The notes: generated by a model from the letters alone, not told the origin. A stretch of 64,000 bases of DNA from Streptomyces sp. ERV7 (GCF_001653515.1 NZ_LYOY01000029.1:434001-498000), one strand, 5' to 3'; positions 17,906 through 26,768 are shown, counted from the stretch's first letter. Numbers and translations are program-made.

Positions 17906-19197
17906 CCCGCCGTACCCAGCCGCCGGTGCATCCCCGCGACGGCGGCGCACTGGAGCCCCATGGACAGCGCCATGGCCAGGCAGATCCCCGGCAGACCGAG
18001 CCCGGACAGGCCGAGCGCGAGCGGCAGTTGGAGGGCGACGCCGCACGCGGTGACCCCGGCGAGCGCCGGGCTGCCGCCACTGCCCTCGAAGACCCCGCCG
18101 AGCGCGATGAAGCCGGAGAGCAGGACGAGGTAGGGGCCCAGGCAGCGCAGACAGAGCGTGCCGGCCGCCGCGACCTCTCCGCCGGCGCCGAACGCGGCCA
18201 TGATCCAGGGCGCGGTCGCGAGCAGCAGCAGCGCGGCCATGAGCCCCAGCGCCCCCGAGAGGAGCGCGGCCTGGCGCCCGACCGCGGCCCGCTCGTCACG
18301 CCCGGCGCCGAGCAGTTGGGCGGTGCGGATGGCGGCGGCCTGGCGTACCGCGTAGAACGCCATGGTGGCCGCGTACATCGCCTTGGTGGCGATGCCGTAC
18401 GCGGCGACCTCGCCGACGCCGATCCGGGCGACCATCGCGACCAGGGCGAGCGCCCCGGCCATCCGGACGACGAAGTCGAGCGACATGGGCAGGCCGGTCG
18501 CGAAGGTCCGGCGCAGGGCGGCGGCCCCCGGCTCGCGCGGCGCGGCCCGCCGGGCGGCGCGCAGTCCGGGATTACGCCGCAGCGCCCGCAGGCCGACGGC
18601 GAGCGCGACGGCCCGGCCGGTGACGGTGGCGAGGGCCGCGCCGCGCACGCCCAGGCCGCAGCCGAGGATCAGCAGCGGGTCGAGGACGAGGATCAGCGCG
18701 TTGGCGAGGAAGGCGAGCCGCATCGGGGTACGGGTGTCGCCCGCGCCCTTGAGGATGCCGTCGACGACGTTGGTGGCGAAGAAGACCGCCGTGCCGGGCA
18801 GCGCGATCGCGAAGTAGCCGGACGCCAGGGCGAGTACGCGCTCGTCCGCGCCGCCGAGCACCAGACGGGCCAGCGGCTCCCGGCAGAGGTATCCGCCGAC
18901 GGCTACCACCGGTGTGATCAGCGCCCACAGCGCCCAGCCGCCGCGCACGGCGGCCCGTATCCCGCCCGGGTCGTCGGCGCCCCTGGCCCGGGCGACCAGC
19001 ACGGTGGTCCCGGTGCCGGCCATCAGGATCAGGCCGAGCAGCAGGTTCTCCACGTTCGTGGCGACGGCGACCGCGGCGACACGGTCCCCGCCGAGCCGGG
19101 CCACCCAGACCATGTTGATCACCCCGGCCGTGACCCCCGCCAGGAGCTCGAAGTAGACCGGGTACGCGAGCGAGATCAGCCGACGGCGGTGTGACAC
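17863..19197 (-). CDS. MATE-family efflux transporter
   Basis: A 444-residue exporter with about twelve membrane segments in two similar halves; it opens with LAYPVYFELLAGVTAGVINM and VWVARLGG, the MATE N-terminal signature. Uses a cation gradient to expel drugs or metabolites. GTG 19197 with a GAGGGGGG site fixes the start; the long frame upstream is artefactual. A PadR regulator is divergent, sharing a 41-bp palindrome at 19208-19248, so repression by that regulator is likely. The 3' end overlaps the GT87 gene. Confidence 0.9.
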   Translation of the reverse strand: MSHRRRLISLAYPVYFELLAGVTAGVINMVWVARLGGDRVAAVAVATNVENLLLGLILMAGTGTTVLVARARGADDPGGIRAAVRGGWALWALITPVVAVGGYLCREPLARLVLGGADERVLALASGYFAIALPGTAVFFATNVVDGILKGAGDTRTPMRLAFLANALILVLDPLLILGCGLGVRGAALATVTGRAVALAVGLRALRRNPGLRAARRAAPREPGAAALRRTFATGLPMSLDFVVRMAGALALVAMVARIGVGEVAAYGIATKAMYAATMAFYAVRQAAAIRTAQLLGAGRDERAAVGRQAALLSGALGLMAALLLLATAPWIMAAFGAGGEVAAAGTLCLRCLGPYLVLLSGFIALGGVFEGSGGSPALAGVTACGVALQLPLALGLSGLGLPGICLAMALSMGLQCAAVAGMHRRLGTAGQRTRTEKTPVRTR

Positions 19198-19207
19198 GGA
19201 ACCCCCC

Positions 19208-19248
19208 CTCTTTTCGCTGTAACTCGAATCGAGGTACAGCGAAAAGAG
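19208..19248. promoter_or_regulatory. 41-bp near-perfect palindrome, probable PadR operator
   Basis: CTCTTTTCGCTGTA-a-CTCGA-a-TCGAG-g-TACAGCGAAAAGAG is symmetric except for one base pair and the centre. It lies between the divergent MATE and PadR genes and abuts the MATE ribosome site. Position and symmetry suggest the operator through which PadR controls both genes. Confidence 0.75.
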
Positions 19249-19278
19249 ATACCATGGCCGGGCCGAAAGGAGAAGTAG

Positions 19279-19803
19279 GTGCTGGAGCTGACGATCCTGG
19301 GGTTCCTCGACGAGGAACCGCTGCACGGCTATGAGCTCAAGGAGCGCATCCGAGGGCTGAGCGGCCATGTCCGGCCGGTGAGCGACGGCGCCCTCTATCC
19401 GGCGATCACCCGGCTGGTGAAGGCCGGGAAGCTGGAGCAGCGCAGCGGGCCCGGCAGCGGCGCCGCGCCACGCAGGATCCTCTCCCTCACCGGGGCGGGC
19501 CGCGCCGAGCTGCTGGAACGGCTGCGGCACCCCAAGGACGTCGACATCACCGACGGGCAGCGGTTCTTCACCGTGCTCGCCTTCCTCGGGCGGCTGCCCG
19601 ACCGGGCCGAGCAGGCGGCCGTGCTCCGCCGCCGCCAGGCCTTCCTCGACACCCCGGCGAGCTTCTTCTACCGCGACGGCGAACCCGTACGGGCCGAGGA
19701 GAGCCCCGACCTCTTCCGGCAGGGGATGCTCAGGATCGCCCGCGCCACCGGCACGGCCGAGAAGAAGTGGCTGGCCGAGGCGATCGAGGAGCTGGAGGGC
19801 TGA
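19279..19803 (+). CDS. PadR-family transcriptional regulator
   Basis: A 174-residue repressor with an N-terminal winged helix: LTILGFLDEEPLHGYELKE and GALYPAITRLVKAGKLEQR are the standard PadR DNA-binding blocks. The C-terminal half is helical and probably mediates dimerisation. GTG 19279 has AAGGAG six bases upstream. It is divergent from the MATE exporter, the classic layout of a ligand-responsive repressor controlling an efflux pump. The inducer is unknown. Confidence 0.92.
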   Translation: MLELTILGFLDEEPLHGYELKERIRGLSGHVRPVSDGALYPAITRLVKAGKLEQRSGPGSGAAPRRILSLTGAGRAELLERLRHPKDVDITDGQRFFTVLAFLGRLPDRAEQAAVLRRRQAFLDTPASFFYRDGEPVRAEESPDLFRQGMLRIARATGTAEKKWLAEAIEELEG

Positions 19804-19836
19804 GAGCCTGTCCTTGAACTCCCGCCCGCGCGGCGG

Positions 19837-21066
19837 TCAGCCCAGCTGGTCGCGCACGTAGGCGCGCCACAGGGCCGTGAACTCCTTCGGCGTGGTGGCC
19901 AGTTCCTCGTTCATCGCCTTCTCCAGCGCGCCCTCGCGGTGCTTCTGCCCGCCCACCTTGGAATAAAGGGCGGCGAGCTTCGCCTCGCCCCAGCGCTGGG
20001 CGATCATGCGGCAGGCCAGCCAGCCGCCCTCGTAGGCGCGCGCCAGCCGGTCCGCGCCGCCCTCGAAGCCGAAGTCGGGGTCGGCGGGCAGGTCGTTCGG
20101 CACCTCACCGCGCCGCACCGCCTGCTGGAGCTCCGGCGCGGCCTCGGCGGCGGTGCGCCCGGTGCCCCGGTAGCCGACCCAGTCCGCGTAGCCCTCCGAG
20201 AGCCACATCGGGGTCGCCGCCGAGGTGCGGGAGCGGGTGGCGACATGGGTGGTCTCGTGGGTGAGGACGACCCGTTGGCCGAGGCCGCCGAGCACGCCGT
20301 ACGCCTCGGGGTTGACGATCACCCGGTCCGCGGGCGCCGTCCCCGCCCCGCCCGCCTCGCCGGTGGTCACCGCCGCGATCCCCCGGTACGAGGCCGGGGG
20401 CGCGGCGAGCAGCGCCGCCATCGCGTCGAGCGAGGCGGGCACCAGCACCACCACCCGGTTCGCCCAGCGGCCGGGCCAGGCGGCCGAGACGGCGGGCACC
20501 GCGCGGTCGGCGGTGTGCGCGATCTGCTGGAGCAGCCCGCGGTCCTGGCCGACGCCGAGCACCAGACTGTGCGTGCCGCGCACCACCGAGACGGGGCCCT
20601 GCTGCCACAGCGGCTCGGCGGCACCCTCGCCCGGCCGGTCGCCGGTCACGTACCAGCGCCCGGCCCGCTCGTCGAGGTCCACGACCCTGGCCGAGGTCAC
20701 CGGCGCGCTGTCGTACCCGGCGAGCCGGTAGCGCAGCTCGACCCGGGCGGTGGCCCGCTCGCCCTTGCGGCTGACGTCGGTCACCCGGTAGGCCCAGGCG
20801 CTCAGCGGCACCTGGCGCAGATTGGCGAACTCGGCGCGCTGGGCGTCCCGCAGCGTCCCCGCGCCCGGGTCGAGGGCCGCCAGATAGCCGCGCTCGTCGT
20901 GCCCGAGGACGGCGGCCGCCCGCCCGTCCAGGGTGCGCTGGACCTGGCCGGTGACGGGGTCGGGGGCGGCGGCCGGGGCCGAGCAGGCCGAGGCGCACAG
21001 CAGCGCGGCGAGACCGAATCCCGCCGTGCGCCGTCGCCCTCTGCCGCTCAGCCAGCCGTACGCCAT
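19837..21066 (-). CDS. Lipoprotein with HExxH metallopeptidase-like motif
   Basis: A 409-residue exported protein. The N-terminus is Arg-rich, then hydrophobic, ending in a lipobox-like ASAC, so it is probably membrane-anchored outside the cell. The C-terminal part carries LTHETTHV followed by MWLSEGYADW, the HExxH plus downstream Glu layout of gluzincin peptidases. The first 220 residues are a conserved extracellular region of unknown fold. Its 3' end faces the PadR gene and its start lies 17 bp beyond the stop of the NlpC/P60 gene upstream. Confidence 0.82.
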   Translation of the reverse strand: MAYGWLSGRGRRRTAGFGLAALLCASACSAPAAAPDPVTGQVQRTLDGRAAAVLGHDERGYLAALDPGAGTLRDAQRAEFANLRQVPLSAWAYRVTDVSRKGERATARVELRYRLAGYDSAPVTSARVVDLDERAGRWYVTGDRPGEGAAEPLWQQGPVSVVRGTHSLVLGVGQDRGLLQQIAHTADRAVPAVSAAWPGRWANRVVVLVPASLDAMAALLAAPPASYRGIAAVTTGEAGGAGTAPADRVIVNPEAYGVLGGLGQRVVLTHETTHVATRSRTSAATPMWLSEGYADWVGYRGTGRTAAEAAPELQQAVRRGEVPNDLPADPDFGFEGGADRLARAYEGGWLACRMIAQRWGEAKLAALYSKVGGQKHREGALEKAMNEELATTPKEFTALWRAYVRDQLG

Positions 21067-21082
21067 CCACCCGATCGTACGT

Positions 21083-22099
21083 TCACACGCGGGTGACCGA
21101 GGAGATCGGCATCATGCCCACCGGGTCGTAGCGCACCGGCGCGCCCGGGTAGGGGGCGTGGATGACCTGGCCGTTGCCCACGTACATCGCGATGTGGCTG
21201 GCGTCCGAGCGGTAGGCGACCAGGTCGCCGGGCTGCGCCTCGGAGAGCGACACCCGGCGCCCCGCGTAGCGCTGCGCCTGCGAGGTGCGGGGCAGCCCCA
21301 CGCCCGCGTGGGAGTAGGACCACTGCATCAGGCCCGAGCAGTCGAAGCCGGAGGGCCCGCTGGCGCCCCAGACGTAGGGCCTGCCCACCGCCTGGCGGGC
21401 CGCCGCCACCGCGGCCGCCGCACGCCCGGAGGCGGGCACCGCCCCGCTCAGGTCGGGCAGTTCGCCGCGCCCGGTGCGCGAGACCCGGTCGAACGCGGCG
21501 CGCTCCTCGGTCGGCAGCGAGAGCAGCACCCGGCGGGCCTGGGCGAGCTTGGACTCGACGGTCCGCTTGTGCCGGGCCACCTCGACGCGGCTGCGCTCCA
21601 GCTCGGCGAGCTTGCGGGTGGCCTCGGTGCGCTGCTGGCCGATCCGCCGCTGCTCCTGCTGGAGTTCGCGCAGATCGGCGCTCTGTCGCTCGCCGATCCG
21701 GTCGAGGGCCGCGGCCTTGTCGAGATAGGTGTCGGGGTCCTCGGAGAGCAGCAGCGCCAGCGACGGGTCCAGGCCGCCCGCGCGGTACTGGGCACCCGCG
21801 ATGGCGCCGAGCGCGCCCCGCATCCGGTTGATGCGCTCCTGGCCGCGGGCGACGCTGTCCTGTGTGTGCCTGACCTGCTCGCGCAGCCGGTCGGCGTGCT
21901 CGTCCGCCTTGTTGTACTGCTCGGTGGCCTCCTCCGCCTGGGCGAAGAGCCGGTCGACCCGGTCCTTGCCGGTGGCGGCCGGGTCGGCGCTCGCGGGCGC
22001 CGCGAAGGCCGCGGCCGCGGTGGCCGCCGCGGCGGACAGGACGGTGACCCGGGTGCTCTGGGAGAGGCCGGACTGCGTGGGACGGCGATGGGACGCCAC
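21083..22099 (-). CDS. Secreted NlpC/P60 peptidoglycan endopeptidase (paralogue 1)
   Basis: A 338-residue wall hydrolase. A Sec-type signal ends at ASADP, a long coiled coil follows (about 45-220), then the NlpC/P60 domain with catalytic Cys in GFDCSGL and His in SHIAMYVG. It cleaves stem peptides in the wall. GTG 22099 (VASHRRP) matches the start of the paralogue at 22350, which supports this choice. The two genes are tandem copies separated by a terminator at 22242-22278. Confidence 0.92.
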   Translation of the reverse strand: MASHRRPTQSGLSQSTRVTVLSAAAATAAAAFAAPASADPAATGKDRVDRLFAQAEEATEQYNKADEHADRLREQVRHTQDSVARGQERINRMRGALGAIAGAQYRAGGLDPSLALLLSEDPDTYLDKAAALDRIGERQSADLRELQQEQRRIGQQRTEATRKLAELERSRVEVARHKRTVESKLAQARRVLLSLPTEERAAFDRVSRTGRGELPDLSGAVPASGRAAAAVAAARQAVGRPYVWGASGPSGFDCSGLMQWSYSHAGVGLPRTSQAQRYAGRRVSLSEAQPGDLVAYRSDASHIAMYVGNGQVIHAPYPGAPVRYDPVGMMPISSVTRV

Positions 22100-22241
22100 G
22101 AGAAGCCGCACTCCTTCCGCCGGTGCGGCCCCTGCCGCCCGGGATGGGCGGACGAGTTGGAAGAGTCACGGGGGCACCGCACGCCGGACAGTAGTCGGAC
22201 GACCACACGGGGTCCAAAGACCCCGGCGTGTACGCAAAGTG

Positions 22242-22278
22242 ACGCCCCGCCGGAGAACACAGGTCACCGGCGGGGCGT
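22242..22278 (-). terminator. Hairpin terminator between the NlpC/P60 paralogues
   Basis: ACGCCCCGCCGG and CCGGCGGGGCGT form a perfect 12-bp stem around a 13-nt loop, about 70 bp past the stop of the 22350 gene. It probably separates the two tandem transcripts. Confidence 0.65.
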
Positions 22279-22349
22279 GGCGTCAGCGCGAGTTACCGGA
22301 ATTCGCCCGTTCGGACGGCGGCGGCAATCGAGTTGTTATACGCGCGAGG

Positions 22350-23375
22350 TCAGCTGACGCGGACCCCGAACTGGAACGGCATGTTGTCCATCGCCTCGTA
22401 GCGCACCGAGGCGCCCGGCTTCGGGGCGTGCAGCACCTGGCCGTTGCCCGCGTAGAGGCCGACGTGGTGCAGGTCGCCGTAGAAGAGGACCAGGTCGCCG
22501 GGCTTGAGCTGGCTGCGGCCTATCTGGGTGCCGGCGCCGGCCTGGGCCTGCGAGGTGCGGGGTATGGAGACGCCCGCCTGGCGGTACGCCCAGGAGGTGA
22601 GCCCGGAGCAGTCGAACGAGGCGGTGCCGGTGGCGCCGTACACGTACGGCTTGCCGATCTGGCTCTGGGCGGCCGACAGGGCCGCGGCGCCGCGGCCCGA
22701 GGCGGGGGCCTCGTGGCCGAGGTCGGCGCGCTCGTTGGCGCGGTTGGCGCGCGCGTCGTCGGCGGCCAGGGACGCCTTCTCGGCGGCCGTCAGCGAGTTG
22801 AGGAGCTTCTGCGCGGCGGCGAGCTTGGACTGGGTCTCGGCCTTCTTCGTGCCGAGCTCCTTGCGGGTGTCCGCGAGGTCCTTGAGCTTGTCCTGGGCTT
22901 CCTTGCGCTGCTGCGCCAGGCTGCGCTGCTTCGCCTGGATCTTCTGGAGCGCCTCGGTCTGCTTGGCGCTCAGCTGGTCCAGGGAGGACGCCTTGTCCAG
23001 GAAGTCGTCCGGGTTGGCCGAGAGGAAGAGCTGGACCGAGGGGTCGATGCCGCCCGAGCGGTACTGCGCCGAGGCCATCGAACCGAGGCCGTCGCGGAGC
23101 TTGTTCAGCTCGTCCTGGCCGCGGGCCACCTTGTCCTGGAGCGCGCCGACCTGCTTCTCCAGCTGGTCCTGCTTCTCCTTGGCGCCGTTGTACTTCTCGG
23201 TCGCCTGCTCGGCCTCGTCGTAGAGCTTGTCGACCTTGGACTTCACTTCGCTCTTCGAAGGCTTCGGGTCCGCGTGCGCGGCCTGCGAAGTGAGAGCGAC
23301 GGCTGCGGCGGCGGTCGCGGTGAGCACGGTCACGCGGGTACGGCTCGCAGGCTTGGGTCGACGGTGGGACGCCAC
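22350..23375 (-). CDS. Secreted NlpC/P60 peptidoglycan endopeptidase (paralogue 2)
   Basis: A 341-residue tandem paralogue of the 21083 product with the same order: signal peptide ending AAHADP, coiled coil rich in Lys/Gln/Glu, and a C-terminal NlpC/P60 domain with Cys in SFDCSGL and His in HHVGLYAG. The coiled coil is more basic than that of paralogue 1. GTG 23375 (VASHRRP) follows a GAGGAAGAAGGAG stretch. In streptomycetes such enzymes act in growth, sporulation or germination; the specific role is not shown here. Confidence 0.93.
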   Translation of the reverse strand: MASHRRPKPASRTRVTVLTATAAAAVALTSQAAHADPKPSKSEVKSKVDKLYDEAEQATEKYNGAKEKQDQLEKQVGALQDKVARGQDELNKLRDGLGSMASAQYRSGGIDPSVQLFLSANPDDFLDKASSLDQLSAKQTEALQKIQAKQRSLAQQRKEAQDKLKDLADTRKELGTKKAETQSKLAAAQKLLNSLTAAEKASLAADDARANRANERADLGHEAPASGRGAAALSAAQSQIGKPYVYGATGTASFDCSGLTSWAYRQAGVSIPRTSQAQAGAGTQIGRSQLKPGDLVLFYGDLHHVGLYAGNGQVLHAPKPGASVRYEAMDNMPFQFGVRVS

Positions 23376-23631
23376 GAAGGCGAGCTCCTTCTTCCTCAGC
23401 CGCCGAACAGCGCAGACTCGGCGGGACCTTCACGGCCACCCGGACGAGTGATCAACCGCGTGAAGGTTCGAGCCCCGACCCTAGTGACCCCCTTGTGATC
23501 AGTTCAAATCCTGATCGGAAAAAACTCGGTCGCAAGGAGGATTCTTTACAGTCATCCCACGCGTAGTAATGAGCACTTGACAGAGTGCTGGGGACCGACC
23601 ACCCGAATTCGGGCATTGAACGCAGGAGTTG
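23376..23631 (-). promoter_or_regulatory. Leader region of NlpC/P60 paralogue 2 with two small hairpins
   Basis: This 256-bp gap is unusually AT-richer. It contains GATCAG-n8-CTGATC (23497-23516) and AGCACT-n6-AGTGCT (23572-23589). The second could end the NYN gene transcript and the first could be an operator or leader hairpin of the wall hydrolase. I looked for a c-di-AMP riboswitch and did not find its conserved blocks. Confidence 0.35.
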
Positions 23632-24993
23632 CTAGACGCGCGAAAGCCGCTTCAGGAGCATGACGGACGCAACGGGCCGGGCGCCGGCCTTGGCCACCCC
23701 GTCCGCCACCTCGCGGTCGGTCGAGACGACCACCACCGGCCGCCCCGACGGCTCCGCCCGCACCAGCTGGCGGATCAGCTCGTCGGCGGTCACGCCCGGC
23801 TTCGAGAAGAGCACCCGTACGCCTCTCGGCGGCGCGAGCAGCACCGGGGCGGCCAGCTCGGCCCCGTCGAAGACGCAGGTGACCTCGGCGCCCGTCTGCG
23901 CGGCCAGCACCGAGAGACCGCCGAGCAGCCGCAGCCGCTGCTTCTCCAGCGGCATGGTCGGATAGCCGGTCTTGGTGACGTTGTAGCCGTCCACCACCAG
24001 ATGCACCTGGGGCAGTGCCAGCAGCTGGTCCAGGAGCGCCGGATCGGTCTCCGAGAGCGCCCGGGCCGCGATGTCCTTCGGGGTCATCTGCCCCGGTTCG
24101 ACCGCTTCCACGGTGTCGGCGGGCCGCACCGAGGCCGGGGGCAGGGCGAGTTCGCGCCGCAGCCCGGACGCCGCGTCCAGGACCGTGTCGAGCAGCAGCC
24201 GCAGCCGCATGTCCTCGATCGAGCGTCCCTCGCGCACCGCGCGGCGGCTCGCCTCGACGGACGCCTCGGCCTCGCCGAGCCGGGTCCTGATCCGCCGCGA
24301 CTCGCTCTCGGCGGCGGCCACCTGGGCCGCCGCCTCCGCTCTGATCCCGTCGATCTCACCGGTGACCTTGCGCAGGGCGGCCTCGCCGCGCTTGACGTCG
24401 CTGAGCGCGCTGCGCAGCTTGCGCTGGAGCGATTCGGCTTCCCTGCGGGCCGCGGCCAGGTCGGTACGCAGCTCCTCCTGCTCGGTGCGCAGCCGCTCGT
24501 GCGCCTCGGCGAGCTCCCCGCGCAGCCGGTCCAGCTCGCGCCGGCCCTCCTCGTCGGCGCGCTCGGCGTCCGCGCGCTGGGCCTCCTCACCGGCGGCGGC
24601 GACCAACTTGACCCAGCCGGTGGGCCGCAGCACATACGCGGCGGCCGCCACGTCCACGGGATCGGCGGCCGCGGGCGGCGCGCCGGACTCCAGCGCGCCC
24701 GCCAGCTCCGGCTGCGCCTCCTTGAGCCGCTCCCCGATCCGCTGACGGAAAACGGGGTCGGCCTCCAGGGCCGCGGCCATGGCGTTGCCCGCGAACTTGG
24801 CACGACGAGTCGGGGTGAAACGGGCGTACTGCCGCAACTGCGCGGGCAGTTCGGCGACGGTCAGCCCGCCGAAGGCGTCCGAGACCAGGGCGACGACCCT
24901 GCGCCGCACCCCTTCGGGCAGCGGTCGGTCGAGCACCTCGGCGGGGCCGTCACCGGCCGCACCGGCCGGTTCGGCACCGCTTGCATGCTCCAC
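23632..24993 (-). CDS. NYN/YacP-type RNase-like protein with coiled coil
   Basis: A 453-residue cytoplasmic protein. Residues 1-130 form a conserved helical region, about 130-260 a long coiled coil, and 290-453 an NYN (PIN-like) domain with LVVDGYNVTK, a central VFDGAE and VVVSTDREV, giving the acidic residues expected of a metal-dependent RNase. The target RNA is unknown. GTG 24993 follows GAGGTGACG. A small zinc-ribbon gene lies directly upstream in the same direction. This actinobacterial architecture is conserved. Confidence 0.86.
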   Translation of the reverse strand: MEHASGAEPAGAAGDGPAEVLDRPLPEGVRRRVVALVSDAFGGLTVAELPAQLRQYARFTPTRRAKFAGNAMAAALEADPVFRQRIGERLKEAQPELAGALESGAPPAAADPVDVAAAAYVLRPTGWVKLVAAAGEEAQRADAERADEEGRRELDRLRGELAEAHERLRTEQEELRTDLAAARREAESLQRKLRSALSDVKRGEAALRKVTGEIDGIRAEAAAQVAAAESESRRIRTRLGEAEASVEASRRAVREGRSIEDMRLRLLLDTVLDAASGLRRELALPPASVRPADTVEAVEPGQMTPKDIAARALSETDPALLDQLLALPQVHLVVDGYNVTKTGYPTMPLEKQRLRLLGGLSVLAAQTGAEVTCVFDGAELAAPVLLAPPRGVRVLFSKPGVTADELIRQLVRAEPSGRPVVVVSTDREVADGVAKAGARPVASVMLLKRLSRV

Positions 24994-25035
24994 GATCCGT
25001 CACCTCAACTGTCGTCCGTCACTCACCGGGCCCGC

Positions 25036-25281
25036 TCACTCGGAGCCGGCGCCCGGCCTGTCCACCAGCTCGATCTGGTCCACCGCGTTGCACCAGCGGC
25101 AGCGCACCGACTCGATGGTCTCACTGACCACCTCGCGTTCCTCGACCTTCGGCTCTCCGGCGAGGTCCAGATGGACGTACTCGACGACCTTCGACGAGCG
25201 GGTGACGTCGAAGCGGGTCAGATTGCCGCAGAGGGTGCAACGCCACCGGGTGGTGGCGGTGGGCAGGGGGACGCTCGTCAT
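25036..25281 (-). CDS. Small zinc-ribbon protein
   Basis: An 81-residue protein with two CxxC knuckles (CTLCGN near residue 17 and CRWCNA near residue 63), consistent with one bound zinc. The middle is acidic. No catalytic motif. ATG 25281 with an AGAGGACAG site is preferred to a longer frame starting at 25347. It precedes the NYN gene and may be co-transcribed, so a nucleic-acid role is possible but unproven. Confidence 0.82.
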   Translation of the reverse strand: MTSVPLPTATTRWRCTLCGNLTRFDVTRSSKVVEYVHLDLAGEPKVEEREVVSETIESVRCRWCNAVDQIELVDRPGAGSE

Positions 25282-25449
25282 GTGGTGCTGTCCTCTTTCC
25301 ACGGTTCCGTGTCGAAGGTGTGGTTCCAGGATCTCGCGGTGCGCCATCGAACTGCGGATGTACTGCCCGTAACCCTACGGCCTACCGGGTACCCCCCGGC
25401 ACGGCGAGGCGGTCTGTACCGTTCGGTCCGGTTACGCCATGCTCTGTTC

Positions 25450-26193
25450 ATGATCAAGCCGAGCGTCGTACGGACGGCGGTGGTGCGGGGCCCGACGGTC
25501 ACCTACACCGTGCTGGCGCTCTGCTGCCTGGTCTTCCTCGTCAGCCCGGTGTCCGGTCTGAATCCCTCGTACGGGACGGGGGACGCGCTGCTCGCGGCCC
25601 AGAGCGGGTATTTCGCCCGGTGGGGTGTCATCCCGAACGAACTCACGGCCGGTGACCCCGGTGCGCTCGTCACCCCCCTCACGGCGCTCTTCGTGCACGG
25701 CAACTGGCTGCACCTGCTGGGGAACATGCTCTTCCTCTACGTCTTCGGCGTGATGGCCGAGGAGCGCATGGGCAGGTTCGGGTTCGCGCTGTTCTACCTC
25801 GGCGCGGGCTACCTCGCCCTGCTCGCGTACGCGGTGGCGCACGCGTCGTCCGACCAGACGCTGGTGGGCGCGTCGGGGGCGATCTCGGCTGTCCTGGGCG
25901 CCTTTCTCTATCTCTTCCCCCGCGCGAGGGTGACCAGCCTCTTCCCCTTCCTCTTCTTCCTGCCCCTGCGCTTCCCGGCGTCGCTGGTGCTGGTGTTCTG
26001 GTTCGTGCTCCAGTGGCTGGCCGTACGGGCGGCTCCGGCCGGGCCCGGGGTGGCGTACCTGGCTCATCTGGTCGGCTTCGGCCTGGGCTTTCTCTACGCC
26101 TGGGTCCGCTACGGGGGGACGGCTAGAGTGAAACGACCGAAACGGCCGAAGCCATCCGCGCCGGCCGCCACCGAGGGAGAGAACCAGCCGTGA
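25450..26193 (+). CDS. Rhomboid-family intramembrane serine protease
   Basis: A 247-residue membrane protease with about six hydrophobic segments. The rhomboid marks are present: HGNWLHLLGNMLFLYVFG, the serine in VGASGAISAVLG and the histidine in LAHLVGFGLGF. It cuts membrane-spanning substrates. ATG 25450 is the first start after the divergent promoter; the very long frame upstream is spurious. It overlaps the next gene by 4 nt (GTGA at 26190-26193), implying coupled expression with the Lrp-type ligand domain. Confidence 0.92.
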   Translation: MIKPSVVRTAVVRGPTVTYTVLALCCLVFLVSPVSGLNPSYGTGDALLAAQSGYFARWGVIPNELTAGDPGALVTPLTALFVHGNWLHLLGNMLFLYVFGVMAEERMGRFGFALFYLGAGYLALLAYAVAHASSDQTLVGASGAISAVLGAFLYLFPRARVTSLFPFLFFLPLRFPASLVLVFWFVLQWLAVRAAPAGPGVAYLAHLVGFGLGFLYAWVRYGGTARVKRPKRPKPSAPAATEGENQP

Positions 26194-26471
26194 TCACCGC
26201 GATCGTGCTCATCAAGACCAGCGTGGACCGGATCCCCGAGATCGCGGAGTCGATCGCCTCGCTGGAGAACGTCAGCGAGGTGTACTCGGTGACCGGCACC
26301 TACGACTTGATCGCCCTGGTCCGGGTGGCCCGCCACGACGACCTGGCGGACATCATCCCCGGCCGGATCAGCAAGATCCCCGGGGTGGAGGTAACGGACA
26401 CGCACGTGGCGTTCCGCACGTACTCCCAGCACGACCTGGAGGCAGCGTTCGCGATCGGCCTCGACGCGTAG
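26190..26471 (+). CDS. Stand-alone Lrp/AsnC ligand-binding (RAM) domain protein
   Basis: A 93-residue protein that is only the RAM effector domain of Lrp/AsnC regulators: it begins MITAIVLIKTSVDRIPEIAE and includes VSEVYSVTGTYDLIALVRV. There is no helix-turn-helix. Such proteins form ring oligomers that bind amino acids. It is translationally coupled to the rhomboid gene and precedes a strong inverted repeat at 26594-26659. The ligand is unknown. Confidence 0.92.
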   Translation: MITAIVLIKTSVDRIPEIAESIASLENVSEVYSVTGTYDLIALVRVARHDDLADIIPGRISKIPGVEVTDTHVAFRTYSQHDLEAAFAIGLDA

Positions 26472-26593
26472 CCCTTGGGCGGGCGGCGAATCCGGTCCTG
26501 GGCGCGCCGTGGTCCGCAGCCCGTCTGCGGCTGCTCGCGCAGTTCCCCGCACCCCGGGTATTTGGGGGCGCGCTTCCATCTGCGGCCCGGTGG

Positions 26594-26659
26594 GGGTTGC
26601 TCGCGCAGTTCCCCGCGCCCCTAACCACCTAGGGGCGCGGGGAACTGCGCGAGCAACCC
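26594..26659. repeat. Perfect 30-bp inverted repeat (repeat-derived bidirectional terminator)
   Basis: Arms 26594-26623 and 26630-26659 are exact reverse complements with a 6-nt loop ACCACC. Each arm contains the dispersed GCGCAGTTCCCCGCGCCCC element; a further partial copy lies just upstream at 26532-26555. The structure sits between convergent transcripts (Lrp-type gene and aminotransferase), so it probably ends both. The remaining DNA of 26472-26768 shows no gene. Confidence 0.85.
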
Positions 26660-26768
26660 ACCACGTCCCGCAGCCAGACGGGGGCCCGGGGCGGAGCCCC
26701 GAAGCGGGGTGCAGGGGGCCCCCCACCCACCCCCGGAGGGTTTAGGGAAGGGGCGGGGAGGGGCTGAC

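Noticed and set aside
23578..23610. Perfect TTGACA on the plus strand as a promoter
   Set aside because: It would transcribe antisense into the NYN gene, and no -10 box lies at a suitable distance.
23376..23631. c-di-AMP (ydaO) riboswitch ahead of the NlpC/P60 gene
   Set aside because: Such riboswitches precede some streptomycete wall-hydrolase genes, but the conserved blocks are absent here.
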